Shown piece after piece: positions 18,601 through 25,841 of a stretch of 64,000 nucleotides of DNA (positions are counted from its first letter, which is position 1; every line of letters starts with the position of its first letter). Origin of the DNA: Polyangiaceae bacterium (GTDB taxonomy: Bacteria; Myxococcota_A; Polyangia; Polyangiales; Polyangiaceae); the NCBI GenBank assembly GCA_016933275.1, contig JAFGBI010000225.1, positions 94,622 to 158,621 of the forward strand, in the 5' to 3' direction. Under the pieces are notes generated by a model that was not told where the DNA came from, ran no database searches, and was given only the letters and a program-made list of their open reading frames with translations. Made by a program: the position numbers and the translations under genes.

Positions 18601-19789
18601 CAACCGCGCCGACCGTGTCCCGCGCTCCCGCGTCTTCGCGGAGATCCTGACGCGCGACGTCACATTCGACCACGTCGTCGTCATCGGCAGCAACCTGAGC
18701 GGGATGGCGCAATTCCTCGAGGAGTCTCTCGACCGGTGGCTCGCCACCGTGAGCGTCGGATCCGAGACGAAGGAGACCGCGCACGGGAACCTCCACGAGC
18801 TCATCAAGCGCCTCCGCGTCGTTCACCACCCGAAGACGCTCGGGCGGCGCCTCGACCTGATCCTCGAGGCCGCGGGTGTCCCCGACGAGACGCGTGGTGC
18901 GCGGGTCGGCGTGCTCGTCGGGGTCGCCACCGCCCCCGGCGAGGCGGACGCCGAATCCGTCGCGCGGGACGCCCTCGCGACCGGAGATGCTGCGAGCGAA
19001 GCGAACCAGGACGCTCTCCCCCACCTCTTACGCCTCGTCCGCGAGTATCGCAGCGCCCACGAGCAGCTCTCTCGGGTCCACTGCGCGATCGAGAAGGGGG
19101 ATCCCGCGCAGGCGGACCGCCTGCTCCGCGCATGGCTCCGCGCCCTCGCGCTCGCCCGCAACACCCAGGTGACGGACTACCATGCCACTGGGGACCAGAT
19201 CATCGACCACGTGGCGCGCCAGGTCCCTCCCGGTCACGACGCGCGGGTCCTCGGATGCCAGAACATCAAGGGGACCGGCCTCGACTTCGCCTACCGCTGG
19301 GTGAGTGTCGGTGACGTGGACACGGCGTTGCGCCGGCTCGAATCGGAGCCCGGACGCCGCGCGGACGCCATCCGCTGGCTGCGCTCGCACGGCGACTACG
19401 GCCTATGCGACTCGAGGATGGCTCGCGCCAGGGTGGCCGCGATCCGCGACGACGAGGCGACCGAGTGGGATCCCTTTCGCGCCGATCTGAACGCCCTCGT
19501 CGCCCACCTCGACCAGGTGGTAGCGGCGAGACTCACCCGGCTCGCCGCCGCTCCGAAGCGGTCCTGGTTCGCAAAGGCGCTCGACACGATCGAGCCGTTC
19601 GTCGACCACCTCGACTCGATCCGCCGCCACCGCACCTCGCGCCGGATCATGCAGGATCTCTTCGCCCAACGCGTCAGCCAGAGCCGGGCCGCGGTGCTCC
19701 TCCGCGAGCTCACCGATCGCAGCAAGGGCGGATGGCTCGCGAAGGACTTCGAGAACTGGAAGAAGCGGAGGCGGAAGCGGCGAGCGTGA
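15599..19789 (+). CDS. pgsB: PgsB/CapB-like Mur-ligase-family poly-gamma-glutamate synthase with large N- and C-terminal extensions
   Basis: PgsB/CapB is an ATP-dependent amide ligase that polymerises glutamate through gamma bonds. The core is clear: a TM segment (LSLVAWTAFAWMIVRAAW, about 690-710), the P-loop GSRGKSGSERI (about 733), TTGCEAMFI, then LTNAYPDHEDVMGPSG (compare the TNxxxDHxDxMG of the family) and HVVVIGSNLSGM near 1025. Canonical PgsB is about 400 residues; this protein has 1396. The first 590 residues are all-helical, HEAT-like. After the core come about 300 helical residues including GCQNIKGTGLDFAYRW, which I do not recognise. GTG 15599 overlaps the previous stop (GTGA). Polymer identity (glutamate or other) cannot be read from sequence. 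Confidence 0.85.
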   Translation: MTPSSPAEAVLRRLEGAVPPLQVRLRRPTLAALAGRVLALTAGTVDSPGQLVNTLLRAAAEALTRRDQLEQRSQTIAREASAALSDVERSRHLVELLGTIVGDHVELLRDLGAMRRWLDHEAILDRIGGLAAAELDEVEVACLAAAGLVTELDSAAVMDLDPAATVTLALNLAKRAQVEVVVVAALRAATAILGRLPGPERLMVLGLVGFRELCGWVDDERREPWIRAAALEAAVKAAPNDARTILASALAQREGRDGMIVRSAALRLTATAESGGAWQHGVAWTAAEDPSEHVRQTLACSLVTIGGRRAAEHLTHLATQDPAERVRAFALRELYRGAARRQELARAAFGCTLTLLDAAATEPDKVGRLIVLVMALELPRIACGVGAPLPAAEFVEPLSVLVQKASLDPDLVERLAAVLRAMEVAAHPELEDMRRLFAGELADLVENHRVVVELFPETPTGQIEKALAVAARDDLSVSLDPLRPGRFRLVRGEPQRFRWWRWLFELRTPEPDKRQAFLHSYAAADRSQFVVPPFGMGEVTPTRVPGMRRMIAAIKSWGVFLPRVDDFFAALSGRQRERRVVTTLGTLVIAAPPTAWQRWKARGVLVLRYVKLARLREVALAASDAKTQRSYVGAFRDLGFAVHVENTSGTIGGVNYELGTTLTGRYLSMLAGLPTFIDPIVNEFLRPTGSSALHLSLVAWTAFAWMIVRAAWIRARIEHSRRAVPLTVGGWGSRGKSGSERIKSALFHALRFDVVVKTTGCEAMFIHARRDRPAREIFVYRPYGKATIWEQRALLGYAESLHAQVFMWECMALRPQFVELLESEWMRDDVTTLTNAYPDHEDVMGPSGEDVARVIATFMPHGGTVLTAEQELLPIIDESARRRGNRFVPVPDLEALLLPADMLARYPYAEHPRNIALALALAEHFGVDREWALAKMADHVVPDLGVLKTYPTVVHRGRSLTFMNGMSANERAGFMSNWVRLELDKIDPDEHAGTVTVAVVNNRADRVPRSRVFAEILTRDVTFDHVVVIGSNLSGMAQFLEESLDRWLATVSVGSETKETAHGNLHELIKRLRVVHHPKTLGRRLDLILEAAGVPDETRGARVGVLVGVATAPGEADAESVARDALATGDAASEANQDALPHLLRLVREYRSAHEQLSRVHCAIEKGDPAQADRLLRAWLRALALARNTQVTDYHATGDQIIDHVARQVPPGHDARVLGCQNIKGTGLDFAYRWVSVGDVDTALRRLESEPGRRADAIRWLRSHGDYGLCDSRMARARVAAIRDDEATEWDPFRADLNALVAHLDQVVAARLTRLAAAPKRSWFAKALDTIEPFVDHLDSIRRHRTSRRIMQDLFAQRVSQSRAAVLLRELTDRSKGGWLAKDFENWKKRRRKRRA

Positions 19790-19807
19790 GGACGGCGGGG
19801 GCAGGCC

Positions 19808-19825
19808 CCACCGCTCGATCGGTGG
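19808..19825 (+). terminator. Short hairpin after the pgs-like operon
   Basis: CCACCG and CGGTGG form a perfect 6-bp stem around CTCGAT, 19 bases after the PgsB-like stop codon. There is no T-run, only cgaaaac, so intrinsic termination is uncertain. The rest of 19790-20248 (459 bases before the permease) holds no convincing gene; ORFs there are Arg/Pro-rich shadows. Confidence 0.25.
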
Positions 19826-20248
19826 CGAAAACCGCCGGTCGGCGCGACATTGGATGCCGCGCTGCGTCGTCGCCGGGCACCCCGCCATGGGGCCGGTGGG
19901 GAGAGCAGACCAGGACGCCGCCGCCCCACCGGTCTCGCGGACCGAACCACGAGGCAGGGGTTTCCCCGAGGAGCTGCGGGCGATCCCGGAGCCTGGTCTT
20001 CGCGCGGACCGCGCTCGCCTCGGCGCGCAGGGGCGGACGCGCTGTGGACGGCGGGTCGATAGGCCAGCGCCCTCGCCGCACCGACCGCCCGTCGCGGGAA
20101 ACCCGCCGGAAGCCCCTGCCCGTCGCGATCCCGCTGCGGCACCGAAGCCGACGCCAAGGCCCGCAGACGGCGATCCAGAGCCCGGGATCGCCAGCGAAAA
20201 GCCGGGCCACCGCTACCTTCACGCCGGGGTCGAAGCTAGGATGGCCCG

Positions 20249-21664
20249 GTGACCGCGCGGAAGCTGGGGCTGTGGTCGGGCGTGGGGCTGACCATGGCGG
20301 ACATGGTCGGCGTGGGCGTGCTGACCACCGCGGGGTTCATGGCGCTCGACCTGTCACCGCGGCTCATCCTTCTCGACTGGCTGCTCGGTGGGCTGCTCGC
20401 CGTGTGCGGCTCGCTGGCGTACGCGCGCCTCGCCTGGATGGTGCCACGATCCGGCGGCGAGTATCGGTACCTCTCGAGCATGCTCCATCCCGCGGTCGGG
20501 TACTTCGCCGGGTGGACATCCCTCCTCGTCGGCTTCTCCGTCCCCGTGGCGTTGGCGGCCCTCGGCGCGGGTGCGTTCGGGGAAACCGTGCTGGTCGGCG
20601 CCGACGGTCGCCTCATCGCCGCCGCGCTGATCGTCGGCGTCACCATCGCCCACGCCGTCGGGTTGCGGGCCGCGAAATGGACGCAGGACCTGCTCGCGGC
20701 GACGAAGGCGGTGCTCATCGTCGCCTTCATCGCCCTGGGCATCACCTTCGGGACCAATCGGCTGCCCGAGTGGACCCCTGCTGATCCCGAGGCTGGCTTC
20801 CCCCTGCGCGCGTTCTTCACGTCGCTCATCTTCATCACGTTCTGCTACACGGGCTGGAACGCTGCGACCTACGCCTCCGAGGAGTTCGAAAACCCGCGCC
20901 GCGACGTGCCACGCGCGATGCTCGTCGGTTGCCTCATCGTCACGGGGCTCTACCTGGTCGTAAACTGGGTGTTCGTCACCAACCTGACCCAGAGCGACTT
21001 GTCGCAGTGGATCAAGGGCGACACCGACCGCGTGACGCTGGCGCACCTGGTGGTGAAAAACCTCCTCGGGTCGAGGGCTGCCGTCGCGATGTCCATCGTG
21101 GTCATGATCGCGCTCACCTCGGCGATCAGCGCGATGACCCTGATCGGGCCACGGGTGTACGCCGCCATGGCGGCCGACCATTTCCTCCCCTCCGTGTTGG
21201 CCGCCCGCGCCGGGAAGCCGCCGATCGGCTCGTTGGTGCTGCAATGCTCACTGGCAACGAGCCTGGTGTTCCTCTCGGGGTTCCGCGAGCTGCTCAACAA
21301 CGTGGGCTCGATCCTGGCCATCGTGTCTGCGATCACGGTGCTCTCGCTCTTTCGGCGGCGGCGGTGGCGACGGGGCGAACGTCCGCCGCTCTCGGCGATG
21401 ATCGGAGCCTTGGCCTACGCGGGCATGTCCGCGTGGATGGTCTGGTTCTCGATCCAGTCCTCCAAGCGGGTCGACGTGATCGGTTTCGGCGTCCCGACGG
21501 TCGTGCTGTGGATGATCGGGATCTTCGTGGTGGCGATGGCAGCCTACGGCCTGACACGCGCGCTTCGTCCCGATGCCGGCGCGGCCGCGCCCCGCCGCAA
21601 CTCCGATCGTTCAAACGAAGGGTTCGTGGCCGTACGAGCGTCGATGATCCCTCCTGGCGAGTAG
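20249..21664 (+). CDS. APC-family amino acid permease
   Basis: The GTG at 20249 follows a weak GG-rich leader. The protein has 471 residues with 12 predicted TM helices. The first helix carries the APC signature GVGLTMADMVGVGVLTTAGF (unwound substrate-binding Gly motif), followed by YARLAWMVPRSGGEYRYLS, the typical PrSGGdY loop, and in TM6 the FCYTGWNAATYASEEFENPRRDVPRA block. It imports or exchanges amino acids at the inner membrane; substrate is not readable. It sits 459 bases after the PgsB-like gene on the same strand, so it may have its own promoter. An amino-acid transporter next to a poly-amino-acid ligase is suggestive of precursor supply, but that is inference. Confidence 0.9.
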   Translation: MTARKLGLWSGVGLTMADMVGVGVLTTAGFMALDLSPRLILLDWLLGGLLAVCGSLAYARLAWMVPRSGGEYRYLSSMLHPAVGYFAGWTSLLVGFSVPVALAALGAGAFGETVLVGADGRLIAAALIVGVTIAHAVGLRAAKWTQDLLAATKAVLIVAFIALGITFGTNRLPEWTPADPEAGFPLRAFFTSLIFITFCYTGWNAATYASEEFENPRRDVPRAMLVGCLIVTGLYLVVNWVFVTNLTQSDLSQWIKGDTDRVTLAHLVVKNLLGSRAAVAMSIVVMIALTSAISAMTLIGPRVYAAMAADHFLPSVLAARAGKPPIGSLVLQCSLATSLVFLSGFRELLNNVGSILAIVSAITVLSLFRRRRWRRGERPPLSAMIGALAYAGMSAWMVWFSIQSSKRVDVIGFGVPTVVLWMIGIFVVAMAAYGLTRALRPDAGAAAPRRNSDRSNEGFVAVRASMIPPGE

Positions 21665-21885
21665 GAGCTCCCTCCTGGCGAACAACCGGCGAACGGAGCG
21701 ACGAGGAGGCGCGCCTGACGCCCCGTGAGCGGAGCGCCCGATTCCGCCACCGCCTGCCCGTGACGGCGGCGGCCTCAGCGACGACCCTGATAGCCCGGTC
21801 ACCGCCCGACCGAGGTGGAGCGCTGCCAACCGGAAGGAAGACCCGCCGCCGGAGTCCGCCGTCGCGGACGACCAAGGACAGTCCT

Positions 21886-22278
21886 TCAGAACCCGAACGT
21901 CTTGCGGTTGGGTTCCTGAAACAGCGCCCATCCGATCACGATGCCGAACGGAAGACAGCCGCTCGGCAGGTAGAGGACCGCGAGCCCGAGCCCGAGCACG
22001 TAGCCCCATTTGGTACGCCGGCGAACACCGACCATGGCCGCGAAGTTCAGCGCGGTCAGAGCGACGCCGATCACGCACAGGAGCGCGCCGTAGCCGACGA
22101 GCACCCAGGCGCCCGCGTCCTGCTGCGGCAGCTCCGTGAACGGCACCACCACGGCGGCCGCCAGGCCACCGAGCGCGAACAGGAGGTAGCAGCCGCCGAC
22201 GATCGCGAGGCACACCTCGGCCGCGAGAAGCCAGCGCTCGTTCTGCCGTGAGGGAGACGTCTCGATCTGCATGGTCAT
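21886..22278 (-). CDS. Small four-TM membrane protein, unknown function
   Basis: I start at ATG 22278 (MTMQIETSPS), preceded by GAGGGA six bases upstream; the track start at 22386 adds 36 residues with no ribosome binding site. The 130-residue protein has about four TM segments (ERWLLAAEVCLAIVGGCYLLFALGG; GAWVLVGYGALLCVIGVALTALNFAAMV; a third and fourth near the end) and ends in WALFQEPNRKTFGF. Proteins of this kind (DUF4064-like) are common in these bacteria and have no assigned role. The gap to the permease (21665-21885) contains a short direct repeat (CCTCCTGGCGA twice) and nothing else. Confidence 0.65.
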   Translation of the reverse strand: MTMQIETSPSRQNERWLLAAEVCLAIVGGCYLLFALGGLAAAVVVPFTELPQQDAGAWVLVGYGALLCVIGVALTALNFAAMVGVRRRTKWGYVLGLGLAVLYLPSGCLPFGIVIGWALFQEPNRKTFGF

Positions 22279-22472
22279 GTGATCCCTCGAGCCCCCGAAT
22301 ACCACGGAGACGACGGCGGGTACCAACGCCGCTCCGCCCGCAGTCACGACGGGGGCGAGCGCGAGGCGTTCCGCGATGCTCGCCATCGACCGGCAGGTGG
22401 GGCCGGCTCCTCCCAGCCGACTCGGGACCGCGGTGCTGGCGGCGATTGACGAGACCCTAAGGGTATCGTTTC

Positions 22473-22928
22473 ATGAGGCGCATGAGGAAAGCCGAGGCTT
22501 GGCTGGTGGTAGTCGTCGGGTTGGGGCTGGTGGGCGGCTGCGGTGATGACGGAGGCGAGGACGACGGTGGTGGCTCGGGGGGACGAGCCGCGACCGGCGG
22601 GACGAGCAATGGCGGCAGCGGGCCAGCCGGGACTACGAACGGCGGCTCCGGAGCCGGGATGGATGGCACGGGGGCGACGGGCGGCGGCGAGGACCCCTGC
22701 GAGCGTGGTTGCGTCGAGACGATGGCGGCAAGCTGCGAGAACGGGCCGAGTTCTCAGGGCGAATGCGTGAGCGACTGCCACGCCCTCCAGGACGGCGATT
22801 GTGGGGCCGAGTACGACGCGTTCCAGGCCTGCGCCGAAGGGGAGACCATCACCTGTAGCTCGCTGGGGATCCCCATGGTCGAGGCGTGCATGACGGAGCA
22901 GCTCGCGTTCATCGCGTGCCTGACCTGA
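22473..22928 (+). CDS. Small Gly-rich, Cys-containing lipoprotein
   Basis: ATG 22473. Basic n-region (MRRMRK), hydrophobic core LVVVVGLGLVG and lipobox VGGC with lipid Cys near residue 23. A 45-residue Gly/Ser/Thr linker leads to a C-terminal domain of about 75 residues with ten cysteines, spaced as CERGCVETM...C...CVSDCHAL...CGAEYDAFQAC...C...C...C. The pattern of paired Cys with a helix is common in myxobacterial exported proteins and should form disulfides at the cell surface or in the periplasm. The partner is unknown. Confidence 0.75.
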   Translation: MRRMRKAEAWLVVVVGLGLVGGCGDDGGEDDGGGSGGRAATGGTSNGGSGPAGTTNGGSGAGMDGTGATGGGEDPCERGCVETMAASCENGPSSQGECVSDCHALQDGDCGAEYDAFQACAEGETITCSSLGIPMVEACMTEQLAFIACLT

Positions 22929-22985
22929 TCGAAACCCCGCCAGGCCCTCGGCGCGCACCGAGCGCACACCGGAGCCACTCCGGCG

Positions 22986-23792
22986 CTACCCACTCGGCAG
23001 CACGGGCTCGGGGCCGTCACCCGCGATCTCGCGGTAGACGCGGACGAGGAGAGCGATGGGGAACATCGGCCCGATCACGGGTACGTACTGGGCAACCATC
23101 GTGACGAGGAGGTAGACGAGGAAGAACCTCAGGTACCAGCCGAGATCGCTCCTCACTTCCCGCGCGGACCGGCGGAGCGCGGCCCCGACCGGCAGCCCGT
23201 GCAGCATGACGAGCGGCGAGGCAAGCAGCAGCAGGAAGGCGACGATGAGGCCGGGGACATAGCAGAAGAGCGCACCGAGCACGGAGAGCGTCATCACCGC
23301 CACCGTCACCCCCACGCTGGCCCCGAGGCGCTGTCGCGCCGTCGAGAACGCCGTCCCGAACCCCAGCGCTGCCTCGCCCCGCTGGTGGGCGGCGATGCCG
23401 CGCAACAGGCTCGCGTAGAACGCGGCGCTCACCACCGAGAGCACGAGGACCAGGCCGATGATCCCGACGGACATGCCCACCAAAACGAGCGCCGACATCG
23501 CCTCGCCAGAGCCGCCGCTGGCTTGATTCGCGGAGTCCGCGATGACGGCGACCATGATCACCGCGCCATACAGCAGCATGATGACCAGGGCCAGACCCAT
23601 GGCCACCACCATGAAGCCCAGTCCAGCCAGCGCGTAGGGACCGAGATCGCGCATGAATTCCTGCATCGTCTCGTTGAAGACGCGACCGATCTCCGGCTTC
23701 TGGCCGCCGGGACGGCGAACCGGGTCGGGAGCGGGCGCGCCGGGGCTCCCGTACCCCGAGCCCGGCGGTGGAACGTAGATCGACGGCTGCAT
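22986..23792 (-). CDS. Multi-pass membrane protein with Pro/Gly-rich N-terminus
   Basis: 268 residues starting at ATG 23792. A Pro/Gly-rich cytoplasmic N-terminus (PPPGSGYGSPGAP) is followed by IGRVFNETMQEFMRDLGPYALAGLGFM and about six TM helices. The layout resembles the membrane regions of glycerophosphoryl-diester-phosphodiesterase-type and DUF4013-like proteins, where amphipathic helices alternate with Gly/Pro-rich TM segments (GALFCYVPGLIVAFLLLLASPLVMLHG). No catalytic motif is seen. It ends 57 bases from the convergent lipoprotein gene. Function not known. Confidence 0.7.
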   Translation of the reverse strand: MQPSIYVPPPGSGYGSPGAPAPDPVRRPGGQKPEIGRVFNETMQEFMRDLGPYALAGLGFMVVAMGLALVIMLLYGAVIMVAVIADSANQASGGSGEAMSALVLVGMSVGIIGLVLVLSVVSAAFYASLLRGIAAHQRGEAALGFGTAFSTARQRLGASVGVTVAVMTLSVLGALFCYVPGLIVAFLLLLASPLVMLHGLPVGAALRRSAREVRSDLGWYLRFFLVYLLVTMVAQYVPVIGPMFPIALLVRVYREIAGDGPEPVLPSG

Positions 23793-23816
23793 CGCAGTGA
23801 ATCCTCGAGGTGAATC

Positions 23817-23882
23817 GGCCAGCTGTCAAAGCGTTCCGCCGTTCGCGCACCCTCGATCGGCGGCACGCTTTGACAGCTGGCC
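23817..23882. repeat. Long inverted repeat (17-bp arms) between two minus-strand genes
   Basis: GGCCAGCTGTCAAAGCG at 23817-23833 is perfectly repeated in inverse at 23866-23882. Inside, CCGCCG and CGGCGG pair again, so the whole 66 bases can fold into one long hairpin with a 2-base internal mismatch. It lies in the 193-base gap between the kinase gene (ends 23986) and the membrane protein start (23792), 25 bases upstream of that start. There is no T-run. It could be a mobile palindromic repeat or an operator. Confidence 0.7.
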
Positions 23883-23985
23883 GTTCGCGGACCGATCCGA
23901 GCGTACCCGAGGTGGCGGCAGTGGCTCACCAAGCCGGCGATCGGATCCACGCGCGGCCGAGCCTACGACGCTCCGCCATCGCGCC

Positions 23986-25437
23986 TCAGTACCCGAAGTC
24001 GACCCCTCGCCGGGGTGGTGCCGGGGGTCGCGGCGCCACCGGGTTCGGTCGTGGCGCTGGCGACTCGGCGCGCCCCGCGGGGCTGACCGGCGGACGCGCG
24101 GCCGTCGCCCTGAGCGCGGCCGAGGGGGCAGCTGAGGCGCTCGCGCTCGGCGATGACTCGGGACCGTTCTCGGGCTCCGCCGACGCGGGCGCTTCTGCCG
24201 ACGTGGATCCTTCGGGCACGCCAGGGCCCTCTGCGGAGGCCGGCACCTCGAGCGCCGAGGGAACAGGCTCCGTGGCCGTGGCCGAGGCCGCGAGTGCCCC
24301 ATCCGTGGAGGCGCCGCGTCCGAACAAGAAGAAGAGGCCGATCGCGACACCGCTGACGAACAGGACGGCGACCGCGCCGAAGCCGAGCAGGATCGGCAGG
24401 AAGCTTCGCTTGACCGGCGTCTCCTCCGCTTGGCTCGCGGACCAGTTGACGCGCGTGCCGCCCCCCGCGAGGCCGGAGTCGCCGGGCTCGAACCCGGTCG
24501 CCGCGGGCGCCGGCGGGCGGGGGGCGCCGGGCACGAGCTCGGAGACGTCACCCGGTGGAGGGACGGTGACGGCGGCTCCCTGCGCCATCCAGGCCTCGAT
24601 GGCCGTGGCCATCTCCTGCGCGGTCTGGAAGCGATGATTCACGTCGCGTGCCATCGCCTTGAGGATGATGCTCACGAACGCGGGATCGAGGTCGGGAACG
24701 ATGGTGAGCGGGGAGGGCACCTCCTCGAGCACGATCTTGAACATCAGCTGATTGAACGTCTGGGCGTCGAACGGTACCCGTCCGGTCACCGCCTCGTACA
24801 GGATCACCCCGACCGAGTAGAGGTCGCTGCGCGCGTCGGCGTCCCGGCTGCCGCTCGCCTGCTCCGGTGCCATGTAATAGGGCGTGCCCATCACCGCTCC
24901 GGTGCGGGTCATGCGCATGCCGTCGTTGGCGAGGGGCTGGAACTTGGAGATCCCGAAATCGATGATCTTGACGAAGTCGCGGACGCCCGCCTTCTCCTTG
25001 AGGACGAAGATGTTGTCGGGCTTGAGGTCCCGGTGGACGATGCCAGCCGCGTGGGCTGCCGCCAGGCCTTTCAAGACCTGCCAGGCCAGCGGGGCGACCT
25101 GCTGGGGTGTTATCCGTCCCGTTCGATGGATCCGATGGGAGAGCGGCTCGCCATCGAGGTACTCCATCACCATGAAGCGTTCTCCATCGGACAACGCCCC
25201 GAGATCGAGGACCTCCATGATGTGATCGCTGCCGATCCGGCCGGCCGCCTGCGCCTCGCGCTCGAACCGCTGCACCGCCTCGTTGCTCTCCCCGAAGCTC
25301 GGGTGCAGGACCTTGATGGCCACTCGCCGATTGATCCGCTCGTTCTCCCCTTCGAAGACCGCGCCCATCCCGCCCTCCCCAATGAGCGCGACGATCCGGT
25401 ACTTGCCTTCGATGATGTCGCCGATGTTGAAGGCCAT
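23986..25437 (-). CDS. Membrane-bound Ser/Thr protein kinase (PknB-type)
   Basis: I start at ATG 25437 (MAFNIGDIIEGKY); the track start at 25587 adds a non-conserved leader. The kinase domain (about residues 10-275) has all key motifs: GEGGMGAVFEG, VAIKVL lysine, HRDLKPDN, DFGIS, and MAPEQA with D-x-YSxGVILYE. A Pro-rich linker leads to one TM helix (FLPILLGFGAVAVLFVSGVAIGLFFLF, about 380) and a periplasmic Ala/Ser/Pro tail that ends RPPAPPRRGVDFGY. It should phosphorylate cytoplasmic proteins in response to envelope signals. It is divergent from a TPR protein gene, a common pairing in myxobacteria. Confidence 0.9.
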   Translation of the reverse strand: MAFNIGDIIEGKYRIVALIGEGGMGAVFEGENERINRRVAIKVLHPSFGESNEAVQRFEREAQAAGRIGSDHIMEVLDLGALSDGERFMVMEYLDGEPLSHRIHRTGRITPQQVAPLAWQVLKGLAAAHAAGIVHRDLKPDNIFVLKEKAGVRDFVKIIDFGISKFQPLANDGMRMTRTGAVMGTPYYMAPEQASGSRDADARSDLYSVGVILYEAVTGRVPFDAQTFNQLMFKIVLEEVPSPLTIVPDLDPAFVSIILKAMARDVNHRFQTAQEMATAIEAWMAQGAAVTVPPPGDVSELVPGAPRPPAPAATGFEPGDSGLAGGGTRVNWSASQAEETPVKRSFLPILLGFGAVAVLFVSGVAIGLFFLFGRGASTDGALAASATATEPVPSALEVPASAEGPGVPEGSTSAEAPASAEPENGPESSPSASASAAPSAALRATAARPPVSPAGRAESPAPRPNPVAPRPPAPPRRGVDFGY

Positions 25438-25841
25438 GGTCTTTCCCCAGCTCGGGCGATGTATTTCGGGACCCACCGCCATTACGGTCTGAATCAGCTT
25501 ACGGAATTCTGCAACGAGGTTCTTCGCCCACCCTAGCCGACGCCCGCCTCCGCCGTCCCCGAGACCGCGCCGCGCCGCGGGGGGCATGGCTCGTCCCGAA
25601 CCCCACGCCGCGGGAGCGCTGGCGGCTCAGATCCGAACACTTCCGATGCCTTGGCAGATAGTCGCCCGGTTCCTCCCCACCGGCGGCCGGCGCCGACGGC
25701 CGATGGTGCTGCCACCCCATCACCCGACGAGATCGCGGGCAGAACCACGGGTCACCCTGGGCAAGCCCCCGAGACCACCCCACAGGATGCCCTGCTCGGA
25801 CCCTCGCCCTCCCCCGCGCCGTCGTGTTAGCCTCCACGGTC
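25438..25841. other. 404-base divergent intergenic region, no gene seen
   Basis: This region separates the kinase and TPR genes and must carry both promoters. The stretch next to the kinase start (25440-25520) is the least GC-rich (tttcggga, attacggtctgaatcag). ORFs 25499..25843 and 25533..25748 are Arg/Pro-rich, lack ribosome binding sites and are judged chance frames. Confidence 0.4.

Noticed and set aside
19405-20784. 459-residue plus ORF spanning the operon end and permease start
   Set aside because: Out-of-frame reading of the PgsB-like tail and permease; Arg/Pro-rich, no domain.
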